Positions 23,825-32,962 are shown, numbered from the stretch's first letter. The stretch is DNA of 42,418 nucleotides from Fimenecus sp045613065 (GCA_045613065.1 JAZLAH010000045.1:1-42418); one strand, 5' to 3'. Notes: generated from the letters alone by a model not told the origin. Numbers and translations are program-made.

Positions 23825-24793
23825 TTAATAGTAAAAATATTTATAAAATGTAGGATATTCGTTTAGAAACTGCTGTAAATTTGTTCTGTACTTTGTTCCA
23901 GGGTCATTAATTGCAAATCCAGACGCAGTAAGAGAATTACCGCCTATAAAACCTGTAATCACAACCCAATGCTGTGTACCAGCAGAATTCTTAGCACCAA
24001 GAAGTACAGGTTTACCTTCTTTAAGCTTCTGATATATTTTATTGAGATATCCTGCACTACTTGTAATAACGGTATAATCACTTGGCCAGTACAAGTTACC
24101 AGTTGATGAATAACTAAGCTTTTTTGACATTGTATCCGGGTAAATAATTGTACCCATACGGTATGATTCCATCATTGCTATACCCGTCGTCGCACAACCA
24201 ATTTTACCAATCGTTTTACCTGAATTTCCTATTTGAACACTTGCCCAACGAGAATCAGTCTGTTTAAAGTCAGGAACATTTAAAGAAACTTTAGAATATG
24301 TTGTTGAATTTGTTGATGTTGACAGATATTGACTACTGACATATCCAGTTTTTACACCATCATATAGGATTTTACTCCACGAACCTGATGTTGAAAGTAC
24401 AATCACTATATCCCCTTTAGGAATTGAGCCCTTTACATAATAACTTGTTCCTGCACCTGAACGAACATTAAGTGATGTTGAATTTGTGACCACTTCTGCT
24501 GTTTTAGCAGAATCAGGTTTAATATAATTTTTATGACAATAACCGTATTTACCGTCAGCATATTCCACATAGTACCAATTTCCTGATGTTGAAATCAAAG
24601 TAATATATGAGTTATTTGACAACGATGTCAAAACACTACTGCTTGTCGATGCAGTTTTACGAACATTAAGTCTGCCACTTGTTACAGATACAATTCCAGC
24701 TTGTGAAGTAAGTGTTGCACCAGAAGTTTTAATTGGAATTATAATGACTGATAACATAACAGACGCTAATAAAATTGAAATTATTTTTTTCAT
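23825..24793 (-). CDS. Secreted protein with two SH3b domains and a C39-like cysteine peptidase domain
   Basis: A 322-residue exported protein with a signal peptide (1-25), two bacterial SH3 domains (about 33-92 with GRLNVRKTAS, and 98-158 with TSLNVRSGAG) and a Peptidase_C39_2-type domain (170-322). The papain-like residues are Gln178 (DFKQTDSRW), Cys200 (IGCATTGIAMM), His275 (QHWVVITG) and Asp297 (INDPG). SH3b domains usually bind peptidoglycan, so wall peptide cleavage or processing of a wall-bound protein is likely. It is monocistronic with its own promoter. A 12-bp perfect palindrome (TGCATATATGCA, 24811-24822) lies in the 5' untranslated leader. Confidence 0.87.
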   Translation of the reverse strand: MKKIISILLASVMLSVIIIPIKTSGATLTSQAGIVSVTSGRLNVRKTASTSSSVLTSLSNNSYITLISTSGNWYYVEYADGKYGYCHKNYIKPDSAKTAEVVTNSTSLNVRSGAGTSYYVKGSIPKGDIVIVLSTSGSWSKILYDGVKTGYVSSQYLSTSTNSTTYSKVSLNVPDFKQTDSRWASVQIGNSGKTIGKIGCATTGIAMMESYRMGTIIYPDTMSKKLSYSSTGNLYWPSDYTVITSSAGYLNKIYQKLKEGKPVLLGAKNSAGTQHWVVITGFIGGNSLTASGFAINDPGTKYRTNLQQFLNEYPTFYKYFYY

Positions 24794-24827
24794 TAGTTAC
24801 CTCGTCTTTCTGCATATATGCATACAC

Positions 24828-24856
24828 AGTATAACAGAGGTTACTACGTTTGTTAA
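24828..24856 (-). promoter_or_regulatory. Sigma-A-type promoter of the SH3b/C39 gene
   Basis: TTAACA, a 17-bp spacer and TATACT on the minus strand, 35 bp upstream of the ATG at 24793. Confidence 0.65.
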
Positions 24857-24901
24857 TACTCCAAATAATGGAATGATAGTACATAAAATTCTTCTAAACT
24901 A

Positions 24902-24930
24902 TTGAAATCATTGAAATATCATTATATAAT
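24902..24930 (+). promoter_or_regulatory. Sigma-A-type promoter of the GH43 gene
   Basis: TTGAAA (24902-24907), a 17-bp spacer and a perfect TATAAT (24925-24930). The leader to the ATG at 24966 contains GGGAGGGA. Confidence 0.8.
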
Positions 24931-24965
24931 TTAATTATAAATGTTCTACTTTGGGAGGGAATACA

Positions 24966-25913
24966 ATGCATTTATTAAAAGTTGATAAAACACATTATGT
25001 TGGTCAGGCTGACCCATATATTATAAAGAGTAATGGCAGATATTACATCTACGTAACAGGTCACGATGGTGTTTACGCTTATCATTCAGATAATCTTTTG
25101 GATGGTTGGGAATATTATGGTATTGTTATGACAGTACCAAATCATGACTCATTCTGGGCACCAAGTGTAATTGAGTTAGACGGAAAATTTTATATGTATA
25201 ATTCAATTGAAATCTATAACGATACACCTGACAAAGGTGGTCATAGAGGCGCTATGCACGTATCAGTTGCTGATAATCCTCTTGGACCATTCACAGGTAC
25301 AAAACAGATTCTTCACCCATTCTCAATTGACTCTCACATTGTTAAGAATGAAGCTGGACTTTTCCTTTTCTATTCTGCAAATCGTTTTGAGGGAGAAAGA
25401 ATTGGCACTTGTATTTATGTTGATAAGATGCTTGACCCATTCACACCTGCAGGAAATCCTGTTTTAGTTGTTGAACCTACTCTTGATGAAGACATTTACT
25501 GTCGTGACAGATATAAGAAAGGTCAACATTGGCATACAATCGAAGGTGCTTTCTATTTCAAAGAGGGTGACTGGCAGTATCTTATGTATTCAGGAAACTG
25601 CTTTGAACAACCAACTTACTACATCGGTTATGCAAGAGTAAAAACTGATGAAACCGACCTCACAAAAATTAAATTTGAGAAATATCCTGATGATAATACA
25701 TATCACCCTGTACTCAAAGCAAATGAATTTGAGGAAGGTACAGGTCATCACTCAATGATTAAAGAGGATGGTCAATGGTATGCAATTTATCATGCTCGTG
25801 ACTATGATGATGGATTGAATGCAAGTGCATTCGATGCACGAAATGCAAGAATCTGCAAATTAAATGTAGAGGATGGCATAATTACAGCAGAGAGATACAA
25901 AGACCATATATAA
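24966..25913 (+). CDS. GH43-family glycosidase (arabinofuranosidase/xylosidase type), cytosolic
   Basis: A 315-residue five-bladed beta-propeller glycoside hydrolase without signal peptide. The GH43 inverting triad is visible: Asp16 (GQADPYI, general base), Asp122 (SIDSHIV, pKa modulator) and Glu193 (HTIEGAFYF, general acid), with FWAPSVIELDGKFYMYNS and GTGHHSMI as further family landmarks. It probably releases arabinose or xylose from imported oligosaccharides, which fits the arabinose genes 2-6 kb away. The start is the ATG at 24966, 5 nt after GGGAGGGA. Monocistronic, with a strong promoter and terminator. Exact linkage specificity is not readable by eye. Confidence 0.9.
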   Translation: MHLLKVDKTHYVGQADPYIIKSNGRYYIYVTGHDGVYAYHSDNLLDGWEYYGIVMTVPNHDSFWAPSVIELDGKFYMYNSIEIYNDTPDKGGHRGAMHVSVADNPLGPFTGTKQILHPFSIDSHIVKNEAGLFLFYSANRFEGERIGTCIYVDKMLDPFTPAGNPVLVVEPTLDEDIYCRDRYKKGQHWHTIEGAFYFKEGDWQYLMYSGNCFEQPTYYIGYARVKTDETDLTKIKFEKYPDDNTYHPVLKANEFEEGTGHHSMIKEDGQWYAIYHARDYDDGLNASAFDARNARICKLNVEDGIITAERYKDHI

Positions 25914-25923
25914 TCAACAAAAA

Positions 25924-25958
25924 AGTCGTAATCCACATAGGATTACGACTAATTTTTT
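25924..25958. terminator. Bidirectional terminator after GH43
   Basis: AGTCGTAATCC, loop ACATA, GGATTACGACT, then AATTTTTTAT on the plus strand and AAAAAA-complement T-run on the minus strand. A perfect 11-bp stem between converging genes. Confidence 0.9.
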
Positions 25959-26448
25959 ATTTATGATAACGAAGAGAACAAATATCATCACCTTTTGCGA
26001 TACATTTCGGTAAATCAAGAACTGCACCATAGCTCTCTCCTATTCCATGGTCACCACACATTGCAATATCGCAAAGAATTGCAATTTCTTCATCAGTGCA
26101 ACCAGCTTTCTGCCAAGCCTTTACAAGAGGACAGTAATGGAAATCAATAGAAAGTTTATCATCAGTACTCTCAAGAATTTTCATTTCAAAAACAAGCTGT
26201 GCAGGTAATGTAAAAAGTGATTTGCGGAGTCCGACAAGACTGTCAGTACCACCTTTTTTAATATGATTCGCACCATGTGAAAGACCACATCGTTTGATAG
26301 CAACACTACCAAAATCCCACCAATCAAGACCTCGTTTTCCCGCTTCGTCACAAAGAAGATAGAGCCAATATGCACGATGTTCAAGCTGTTCACGAACCGC
26401 ACCAATTAACGGATTTTTGATTTTGGCTTCATTCTTTACTTTACTCAT
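25957..26448 (-). CDS. L-2-amino-thiazoline-4-carboxylate hydrolase family protein
   Basis: A 163-residue cytosolic protein matching the ATC-hydrolase family by its C-terminal half: FHYCPLVKAWQKAGCTDEEIAILCDIAMCGDHGIGE and IAKGDDICSLRY. The type enzyme in Pseudomonas opens the thiazoline ring on the way to cysteine, but most Firmicute members are uncharacterised and the reaction here is uncertain. The start is the ATG at 26448, with GAGAAGGCG 8 nt upstream; the open frame continues upstream but only through tRNA-Ser sequence. It lies 30 bp after the tRNA gene and may be transcribed from the tRNA promoter. Confidence 0.8.
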   Translation of the reverse strand: MSKVKNEAKIKNPLIGAVREQLEHRAYWLYLLCDEAGKRGLDWWDFGSVAIKRCGLSHGANHIKKGGTDSLVGLRKSLFTLPAQLVFEMKILESTDDKLSIDFHYCPLVKAWQKAGCTDEEIAILCDIAMCGDHGIGESYGAVLDLPKCIAKGDDICSLRYHK

Positions 26449-26478
26449 TTTATTCGCCTTCTCTAAAATAATATAAAA

Positions 26479-26570
26479 TGGCGGAGATGAAGAGATTTGA
26501 ACTCTTGCGCCGCTATTCACGACCTACCGCATTTCGAGTGCGGACCCTTCAACCACTTGGGTACATCTCC
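26479..26570 (-). tRNA. tRNA-Ser, anticodon CGA
   Basis: The minus strand folds as a class II tRNA of 92 nt: acceptor GGAGATG/CATCTCC, discriminator G and encoded CCA, anticodon stem CCGCA/TGCGG with loop CTCGAAA (anticodon CGA, reading UCG), a long variable arm, and T-arm AAGAG-TTCAAAT-CTCTT. It has its own consensus promoter. No integrase or target-site duplication is seen next to it. Confidence 0.97.
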
Positions 26571-26585
26571 ATATTTTTATTAAAT

Positions 26586-26614
26586 ATTTTATCATTTGAG
26601 TTTTTCTTTGTCAA
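26586..26614 (-). promoter_or_regulatory. Sigma-A-type promoter of tRNA-Ser
   Basis: A perfect TTGACA, a 17-bp spacer and TAAAAT on the minus strand, 16 bp before the mature tRNA 5' end. Confidence 0.85.
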
Positions 26615-26629
26615 TAATTTACATCTTTC

Positions 26630-26657
26630 TTGATTTTTTAATCTGTAATGTTATAAT
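26630..26657 (+). promoter_or_regulatory. Sigma-A-type promoter of the permease gene
   Basis: TTGATT (26630-26635), a 16-bp spacer and TATAAT (26652-26657), followed by GGTGAT and the ATG at 26679. Confidence 0.65.
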
Positions 26658-26678
26658 ATCACAGAAGTGGTGATGTAA

Positions 26679-27785
26679 ATGACAAAGATTAAAGAATTTA
26701 TTAAAAATGAAATTGTACTTATACTATCTTTTATTTTAGCAATAATTTCAGTGTTTTTTGTTGCTCCAAACAAAGGTTATTTCGAATATATTGATTTTAA
26801 AACAATAGGTCTGTTATTCTGTCTAATGGCTGTTATGGCAGGACTTAACAGCATGGGTGTTTTTAAATTTATTGCAGAAAAGATGCTATCGAAGGTAAAG
26901 AGCATTTCAGGTCTTTCTTTGATTTTAGGATTACTCTGTTTCTTTTCTTCAATGGTTATTACCAACGACGTGGCACTCATTACCTTTGTACCTTTTACAA
27001 TAACAGCACTAAAATTATCAGGCAAATCAGATAAACTCATTTGGATTGTAACAGTCGAAACTATTGCCGCAAATCTCGGTAGTATGCTGACACCTATCGG
27101 TAATCCACAGAATTTATATTTATTCTCTGCTTTCAACATGAGTATGAGTGATTTTCTATCTACTATTCTACCCTATGCATTGTTATCACTTGTTCTTGTT
27201 ATAATATCTTGTATTCTTACAGGAAAAGGTGAAATTCGCTCTGAATCGTCAGGTAACAAATACAGTTTTTCAAAAATTCACATTGTAATATTTTTAAGTT
27301 TATTCTTACTTTCATTACTGACCGTTTTCCGTCTGATTCCTTACGTTGTAACTGTAATAATAACCATTATTGTGTTGCTTATTTTCGATAGAAAAGTAAT
27401 TTTAAAAGTTGATTACAGTTTACTTTTCACATTTGTTTTTCTGTTTATATTTATTGGAAATCTTGGTGAAATCAAACCCATAAGTGACTTTTTAAAAAGC
27501 ATTGTAACTGAAAACGAAGTATTGGTAGGAGTTATATCAAGTCAGGTATTTTCAAATGTTCCTGCTGCAATTCTTCTATCAAAATTCACAGAAAATGCAG
27601 AAGATTTGTTAATTGGAGTAAACCTTGGTGGACTTGGTACTTTAATTGCCTCTATGGCAAGTCTGATTTCCTTTAAATTTATTGCAAAAGAAAAAGTCAG
27701 CACAGGAAAATACATTCTGACTTTTACAATTGTTAATATTGTATTCTTATTGTTGAATTTAGGATTATGGTTAATAATAAAATAA
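26679..27785 (+). CDS. ArsB/NhaD/SLC13-type ion transporter
   Basis: A 368-residue membrane protein with about ten hydrophobic helices. SSMVITNDVALITFVPF and ETIAANLGSMLTPIGNPQNLYLF are the paired re-entrant signatures of the ion transporter superfamily that includes ArsB, NhaD and citrate/dicarboxylate carriers; SSQVFSNVPAAILLSKFT is the second-half equivalent. It is somewhat shorter than ArsB (about 430). Substrate could be an anion, a dicarboxylate or sodium/proton. No arsenic gene is beside it (an ArsC/Spx-like gene is 5 kb away and not linked). Monocistronic. Confidence 0.82.
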   Translation: MTKIKEFIKNEIVLILSFILAIISVFFVAPNKGYFEYIDFKTIGLLFCLMAVMAGLNSMGVFKFIAEKMLSKVKSISGLSLILGLLCFFSSMVITNDVALITFVPFTITALKLSGKSDKLIWIVTVETIAANLGSMLTPIGNPQNLYLFSAFNMSMSDFLSTILPYALLSLVLVIISCILTGKGEIRSESSGNKYSFSKIHIVIFLSLFLLSLLTVFRLIPYVVTVIITIIVLLIFDRKVILKVDYSLLFTFVFLFIFIGNLGEIKPISDFLKSIVTENEVLVGVISSQVFSNVPAAILLSKFTENAEDLLIGVNLGGLGTLIASMASLISFKFIAKEKVSTGKYILTFTIVNIVFLLLNLGLWLIIK

Positions 27786-27795
27786 GCACAAAAAA

Positions 27796-27832
27796 TGGGT
27801 ACTCAAGTGAGTACCCATTAATTTTATTTTTT
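27796..27832. terminator. Bidirectional terminator between permease and araD
   Basis: ATGGGTACTC, loop AAGT, GAGTACCCAT, then TAATTTTATTTTTT on the plus strand and an A-rich/T-run side for the converging araD. Confidence 0.9.
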
Positions 27833-28519
27833 CTGTCCGTAGTAGGCATTTGCACCGTGTTTACGAAGATAGTGTTTATCAAGAAGTTCCTGCTGCATTG
27901 ACTTAATCTGTGGATTCATCATAATATTATGCCATGCCATAAATGCAAGCTCTTCAAGAACAACAGCATTATGAACTGCATTATGTGGGTCTGTACCCCA
28001 AGTAAATGGACCATGGCTATGAACAAGGACAGCAGGAATATCATTTGGTTCTTTGTCATTGAATGTTTCAATAATCACATTACCTGTTTCAAGTTCGTAC
28101 TTACCACTGATTTCGTCATAAGTCATTTTGCGTGTACAAGGAATCTCACCATAGAAATAATCACCGTGAGTTGTACCTAATGCAGGGATTCCCATTCCTG
28201 CCTGTGCAAATGTTGTTGCCCAACGAGAATGAGTATGAACAACACCTTTTATATCAGGGAATGCATTATAAAGTGCTACATGAGTATCAGTATCTGATGA
28301 TGGATTTAATTCACCCTCAACTTTTTCACCAGTTTTTAAGTCAACTACAACCATATCTTCAGGTTTCATTGTGTCATATTCCACACCTGATGGTTTAATT
28401 ACCATTAAACCTTTTTCACGGTCAACACCTGAAACATTACCCCAAGTGAATGTAATCAATCCGTATTTTGGCAAAAGCATATTTGCCTCAAATACTTCTT
28501 TTTTTAACTGTTCTAACAT
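27824..28519 (-). CDS. araD: L-ribulose-5-phosphate 4-epimerase
   Basis: A 231-residue class II aldolase-family enzyme converting L-ribulose 5-phosphate to D-xylulose 5-phosphate, the last step of the bacterial arabinose pathway. TWGNVSG, KPSGVEYD, LNPSSDTDTHVALY, VVHTHSRWATTFAQAG with the zinc-binding His pair, LGTTHGDYFYGEIPCTR and VHSHGPFTWG are typical AraD motifs; length is normal. It is the last gene of araB-araA-araD, 10 bp after araA, with SD AGAGGT. Confidence 0.97.
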   Translation of the reverse strand: MLEQLKKEVFEANMLLPKYGLITFTWGNVSGVDREKGLMVIKPSGVEYDTMKPEDMVVVDLKTGEKVEGELNPSSDTDTHVALYNAFPDIKGVVHTHSRWATTFAQAGMGIPALGTTHGDYFYGEIPCTRKMTYDEISGKYELETGNVIIETFNDKEPNDIPAVLVHSHGPFTWGTDPHNAVHNAVVLEELAFMAWHNIMMNPQIKSMQQELLDKHYLRKHGANAYYGQKK

Positions 28520-28529
28520 AAGCTACCTC

Positions 28530-30008
28530 TTATTTCAACTTCCAAGCAAGGTCAGCAAGGAATAAGTCCTTCTCAAGACCTGCAACTGTTGTATCTTTAT
28601 TGATATGAACAAATTCAATATCCATCATATTAGCCCAGTCCTTCATCTGTTCTGCAGTAATATCATAACTGAGAACTGTATGATGAGCACCACCTGCTGT
28701 AATCCAGCATTCGATACCTGTTTCAAGGTCAGGCATTGCTCTCCACATCACACGTGCAACAGGAAGGTTTGGCATTTCCATAATTGGTTTAACACATTCA
28801 ATATCCTGACAGATAAGACGAAGACGACCACCCATATCAACAAGGCTTACTACAATAGCATTACCTGCTTTCCCTTCAAAAACAAGTCTTGCAGGGTCTT
28901 TTTCATTCATACCGATTCCAAGGTGATGTGTTTCGATTCTTGGCTTATCAGCTGCCATTGATGGACAAACTTCAAGCATATGTGCACCAAGGCTGTATTC
29001 TTCACCTTCAACAAGATGGTATGTATAGTCTTCCATAAAGCCTGTACCACCATTTTTGCCCTCTGCCATTGCTTTCATGATTGCAGTCATAGCTGCAACC
29101 TTCCAGTCACCTTCACCACCGTAACCGTATCCCTGTGCCATTAAGTGCTGGCTTGCAAGACCAGGAAGCTGTTCCATGCCATAAAGATCCTGGAATGTAT
29201 TTGAGAAAGCCATACAACCCTGTTCATCAAGCATTTTCTTCATTGCGATTTCTTCACGAGCCTGATAACGGATTGCTTCAATATTATCTGTTGCAAAATC
29301 ATATTCTGCTTTATAAACATCCATTAATGCGTCGATTTCAGCATCAGTAACTTCGTTCATAACCTTTACAAGGTCACCAACAGCCCATGTATTAACCTGC
29401 CAACCGAGTTTTGCCTGTACTTCAACTTTATCGCCTTCTGTAACAGCAACTTCACGCATATTGTCACCAAAACGCATAACCTTAAGTTCTTTACTTACTG
29501 CAACACCAACTGCTGAACGCATCCAATCACCAAGACGAGTACGAACTGATTCCTTTGTCCAATGACCAGCAATAACCTTACGAGGCATACGAAGTCTTGC
29601 TGCGATAAATCCATGTTCACGGTCACCGTGAGCAGCCTGATTAAGATTCATAAAGTCCATATCAATTTCATCGTTTGGAATTTCTGTATTATACTGTGTT
29701 GCAAGATGACAATATGGTTTCTGTAAATCTACAAATCCATTAATCCACATTTTTGATGGGCTGAATGTATGACACCAAGTAATGATACCTGCACACTTTT
29801 TGTCATAATTTGCTTCTCTTACAACATCTGTGATTTCTTTATTTGTCTTTGCAGTTACTTTATAAACAACCTTACAAGGAAGTGTACCTGATGCATTGAG
29901 CTCATCAACCATTTCCTGTGCACGAGCTGCAACTGTTTCTAAAACTTCAGGACCATAAAGGAACTGACTACCAACAACAAACCAAAATTCATAATTTTTT
30001 AAACTCAT
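28530..30008 (-). CDS. araA: L-arabinose isomerase
   Basis: A 492-residue manganese-dependent isomerase that converts L-arabinose to L-ribulose. Family landmarks include FWFVVGSQFLYGPEVLE at the N-terminus, WCHTFSPSKMWI, LHLATQYN-like CHLATQYNTEIP, QGYGYGGEGDWK with conserved Glu, and GGAHHTVLSYD near the C-terminus with metal-binding His. Length matches the family. It follows araB by 13 bp with an AAGGAG SD. Confidence 0.98.
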   Translation of the reverse strand: MSLKNYEFWFVVGSQFLYGPEVLETVAARAQEMVDELNASGTLPCKVVYKVTAKTNKEITDVVREANYDKKCAGIITWCHTFSPSKMWINGFVDLQKPYCHLATQYNTEIPNDEIDMDFMNLNQAAHGDREHGFIAARLRMPRKVIAGHWTKESVRTRLGDWMRSAVGVAVSKELKVMRFGDNMREVAVTEGDKVEVQAKLGWQVNTWAVGDLVKVMNEVTDAEIDALMDVYKAEYDFATDNIEAIRYQAREEIAMKKMLDEQGCMAFSNTFQDLYGMEQLPGLASQHLMAQGYGYGGEGDWKVAAMTAIMKAMAEGKNGGTGFMEDYTYHLVEGEEYSLGAHMLEVCPSMAADKPRIETHHLGIGMNEKDPARLVFEGKAGNAIVVSLVDMGGRLRLICQDIECVKPIMEMPNLPVARVMWRAMPDLETGIECWITAGGAHHTVLSYDITAEQMKDWANMMDIEFVHINKDTTVAGLEKDLFLADLAWKLK

Positions 30009-30021
30009 AATATATTTCTCC

Positions 30022-31623
30022 TTATTTCAAGTTAGCAATGGCAGCCTTTTCAACTGCAACCGCTGACTCATATCTCTTAATATAATCATTGAAACCATCA
30101 ACATCTGCTTTATCAGGTTCAATTACACTTGCTTTATAATCGGCAAAGACTTTATTTTCAAGATAATCCTCAAGTGCTTCGTTTTCATTTTTATTTACCA
30201 TATATGCCGCAAGAAGAGCAATACCCCAAGCACCACCCTCACCTGCTGTTTCCATAACAGCAACAGGAGTATTAAGTGCACCTGCCATAAGTTTTTGTCC
30301 TACAACAGGAGTCTTGAAAAGTCCACCATGTCCTAAAAGCTTTTCAATTTGAACATTTTCTTTGTCAAAAAGGATATTCATACCGAGACGAAGTGTTGCC
30401 ATTGTACCATAAAGCTGGGAACGCATAAAATTAGCAAGGCTAAATTTTGTATCAGGCATTCTTACAAGTAATGGTCTACCTTCAGCAGTATCTGTTACTG
30501 GTTCACCTGAATAATAGTTAAAGCTAATAATACCATTGCAGTCTGCATCACCTTTAAGTGCCTCTGCATAAAGCATATCATAAAGAGCAGGTTTATTAAC
30601 CTCAACACCACTGTTTGCCAAAACCTCTGCAAAAAGCTTTACATAAGCATCCAAATCGGAAGTACAAGTGTTACAATGCACCATAGCAACAGGCTTACCT
30701 GTTGGTGTTGTAACCATATCAATTTCAGTATAAACATCTGAAAGTGCTTTATCGAGAACTATCATACCAAAAATTGATGTACCTGCTGAAATATTACCAG
30801 TTTTTGATGCCACACTGTTTGTTGCAACCATTCCTGTTCCTGCATCACCTTCAGGTGGACAAAGAGGACAACCTGACTCCAACTCACCTGTTGGGTCAAG
30901 GAGCAATGCACCATCTTTTGTAAGTGTACCTGCATTATCACCTGCAACAAGAATTTTTGGAAGAATATCAAGAAGTTTCCAGCTATATCCTTTATCTGCA
31001 ATTTTCGCATCGAAATCAGCTACCATTTTTTCGTCATAGCAGTTCTTTGTGCTATCAATCGGAAACATACCTGCTGCTTCACCGATACCAATTACCTTTT
31101 CTCCTGTGAGCATCCAATGAACATAACCCTCAAGTGTAGTTAAAAAGTCGATTTCAGGAAGATGATCTTCACCATTAAGAATTGCCTGATAGAGATGAGC
31201 AATACTCCAACGCTGAGGAACATTGAATTTGAAAAGTTCAGTAAGTTCTGCTGCTGCCTGTTCAGTAATTGTATTTCTCCATGTTCTAAACTCTGCAAGT
31301 TGTTTTCCATCCTTTGAAAAAGGAAGATAACCGTGCATCATCGCAGAAAAGCCCATTGACTTGAACTTTGTGAGCTTAACTCCATACTTTTCAAGAACTT
31401 CTTCTTTAAGATTTTTATAAGCATCTTGAAGACCTGTCCACACATCATCCATATGATATGTCCAAACACCGTTTTCAAAACGATTTTCCCAACCATGACT
31501 TCCCTGTGCAATAGGATTATGCTTTTCATCAATCAAAACGGCTTTAATTCTTGTTGAACCCATTTCAATACCAAGAACAGCATTGCCATTTTCAATTGTA
31601 TTCTTTACAGTTTGAATATCCAA
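30022..31623 (-). CDS. araB: FGGY-family ribulokinase
   Basis: A 533-residue FGGY carbohydrate kinase, by context phosphorylating L-ribulose. LGIEMGSTRIKAVLID is the N-terminal phosphate loop, SMGFSAMMHGYLPF and GYVHWMLTGEKV are core motifs, CPPEGDAGTGMVATNSV and GNISAGTSIFGMIV carry the catalytic Asp and ATP-binding residues, and LGHGGLFKTPVVGQ is the C-terminal signature. It is not the E. coli AraB subtype but the kind frequently found in Firmicute ara operons. The start is unusual: no ATG fits. A TTG at 31623 has AAGGAG 9 nt upstream; the TTG at 31632 abuts the SD and is less likely. Confidence 0.9.
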   Translation of the reverse strand: MDIQTVKNTIENGNAVLGIEMGSTRIKAVLIDEKHNPIAQGSHGWENRFENGVWTYHMDDVWTGLQDAYKNLKEEVLEKYGVKLTKFKSMGFSAMMHGYLPFSKDGKQLAEFRTWRNTITEQAAAELTELFKFNVPQRWSIAHLYQAILNGEDHLPEIDFLTTLEGYVHWMLTGEKVIGIGEAAGMFPIDSTKNCYDEKMVADFDAKIADKGYSWKLLDILPKILVAGDNAGTLTKDGALLLDPTGELESGCPLCPPEGDAGTGMVATNSVASKTGNISAGTSIFGMIVLDKALSDVYTEIDMVTTPTGKPVAMVHCNTCTSDLDAYVKLFAEVLANSGVEVNKPALYDMLYAEALKGDADCNGIISFNYYSGEPVTDTAEGRPLLVRMPDTKFSLANFMRSQLYGTMATLRLGMNILFDKENVQIEKLLGHGGLFKTPVVGQKLMAGALNTPVAVMETAGEGGAWGIALLAAYMVNKNENEALEDYLENKVFADYKASVIEPDKADVDGFNDYIKRYESAVAVEKAAIANLK

Positions 31624-31659
31624 ATTTTCCAACTCCTTACATGAGTATATATCTTATAA

Positions 31660-31688
31660 ATTATATCATTAAACAAAAGAATAATCAA
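31660..31688 (-). promoter_or_regulatory. Sigma-A-type promoter of araB-araA-araD
   Basis: TTGATT, a 17-bp spacer and a perfect TATAAT on the minus strand, 37 bp before the araB start and just after the GH5 stop. No AraR-like operator was recognised. Confidence 0.75.
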
Positions 31689-31694
31689 TAAAAA

Positions 31695-32942
31695 CTATCT
31701 AAGAATTCCCATTTCTTCTGCATTAAAATTAAATGTTGATGTTCTTGTATTTTCAACTATAAATGACATTATTTCTTCATAAGATGCAGTTTTTATATCA
31801 ATTCTCTCTACATCCTTATTGAATATTCCCCAGCTATCTCCTGCGTTATAAGTTTTATAGTTCCATTTAATTCGGCTGATGTTATTTTTTTCATATTGTT
31901 TTTGTGCGTATTCTTCACATTCGTGATTGTTGTACTCACCAACAACAACTGCAACGCCCCAATTCTTTCGAGCTGTTTTAAGCTCCTTAACTCGATAACG
32001 AATCATACCTTTATCACTATCGTACAGATGTAATTGATAAAGCATATTTTCATATCCCATTTCATCAGGATTAGGCAAAACTGTTGTTGACCACACACCT
32101 TCAAATGAGATTATATGATTCTGGTCAATTTCACGGATTGCTTTATAAAGCGTATCATAGACCTTATTTGTTCGGGAAACTGCATCTTCACTTTCTGCTT
32201 CCCATGAGTATTCACCATCATAACCACCATTGTTCTGTGGTTCATTCAAAAGGTCATATGCAACAACTGTTTTATTATCCTTATATCGTTCTGCGATTGC
32301 ACACCAAAGTTCAACTGTTGCATCCAGCTTTTCTTCATTTTCATAAAGTTCATTGCGTCCAGACTTACCTGTACAATGGTTTTTACTCTGGCCACCCGGT
32401 GCACCATGTAAATCAAGCATTACATAAATACCATATTTTTCACAGATTGATATAAGCCAATCAAGTTTTTGAAAACCTGGATTATCATCATTATTTTCAG
32501 TAAGCCATTCTAAATCTTCTGTCATAAAATTGCGATACCAAAATGGCACACGAACACAGTTAAAGCCTAATTTTTCAATTTGAGCAATATCTTCTTCAGT
32601 TACAAAATTATCCTCAAAGGTTTTCACAATTTCATTTGTTTTTTCTTCACCAAATCGTTCAAGCAATACTTCAAGTGTATCGAAATATGCCCAATCCTCT
32701 GTATATTCAGGGACAAAACCCATCCATGTTTCCCACAAAAGCCAATTTCCTAAATTTACGCCTTTAAGAACAATTTCTTCACCATTTTCCTTAATCAGAT
32801 AGCCATCTTTTACCGTTATAAGACTCATTTCTTTTGGATTAGAATTATCATATTCCTCAAATGACTTTACTTCTGAATGAGAACATCCAGACAAAGAAAA
32901 AATTATAACAAAAACAAGTAGTAGTGAAATTAATTTTTTCAT
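31695..32942 (-). CDS. GH5-family glycoside hydrolase lipoprotein
   Basis: A 415-residue surface lipoprotein: signal MKKLISLLLVFVIIFSLSGC with the lipid-bearing Cys20, then a GH5 (beta/alpha)8 domain. VLKGVNLGNWLLWETWMG, GFNCVRVPFWYRNF, MLDLHGAPGGQ, YDLLNEPQNN (acid/base Glu234), YQLHLYD (His305) and VVVGEYNNHE (nucleophile Glu336) are in the right order and spacing. The opening motif and LHGAPGGQ resemble exo-beta-1,3-glucanase/beta-glucosidase-like GH5 members, though substrate could also be another beta-glucan. It has its own promoter and precedes the ara promoter. Confidence 0.88.
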   Translation of the reverse strand: MKKLISLLLVFVIIFSLSGCSHSEVKSFEEYDNSNPKEMSLITVKDGYLIKENGEEIVLKGVNLGNWLLWETWMGFVPEYTEDWAYFDTLEVLLERFGEEKTNEIVKTFEDNFVTEEDIAQIEKLGFNCVRVPFWYRNFMTEDLEWLTENNDDNPGFQKLDWLISICEKYGIYVMLDLHGAPGGQSKNHCTGKSGRNELYENEEKLDATVELWCAIAERYKDNKTVVAYDLLNEPQNNGGYDGEYSWEAESEDAVSRTNKVYDTLYKAIREIDQNHIISFEGVWSTTVLPNPDEMGYENMLYQLHLYDSDKGMIRYRVKELKTARKNWGVAVVVGEYNNHECEEYAQKQYEKNNISRIKWNYKTYNAGDSWGIFNKDVERIDIKTASYEEIMSFIVENTRTSTFNFNAEEMGILR

Positions 32943-32962
32943 AAAATCTCTCCTTTTTCTTT

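Noticed and set aside
26449..26520. N-terminal extension of the ATC-hydrolase-like protein
   Set aside because: The extension is the 3' half of tRNA-Ser read as protein; the ATG at 26448 has its own SD.
26479..26570. tRNA-Ser as an integration site
   Set aside because: No integrase, no repeat of the tRNA 3' end and ordinary flanking genes.
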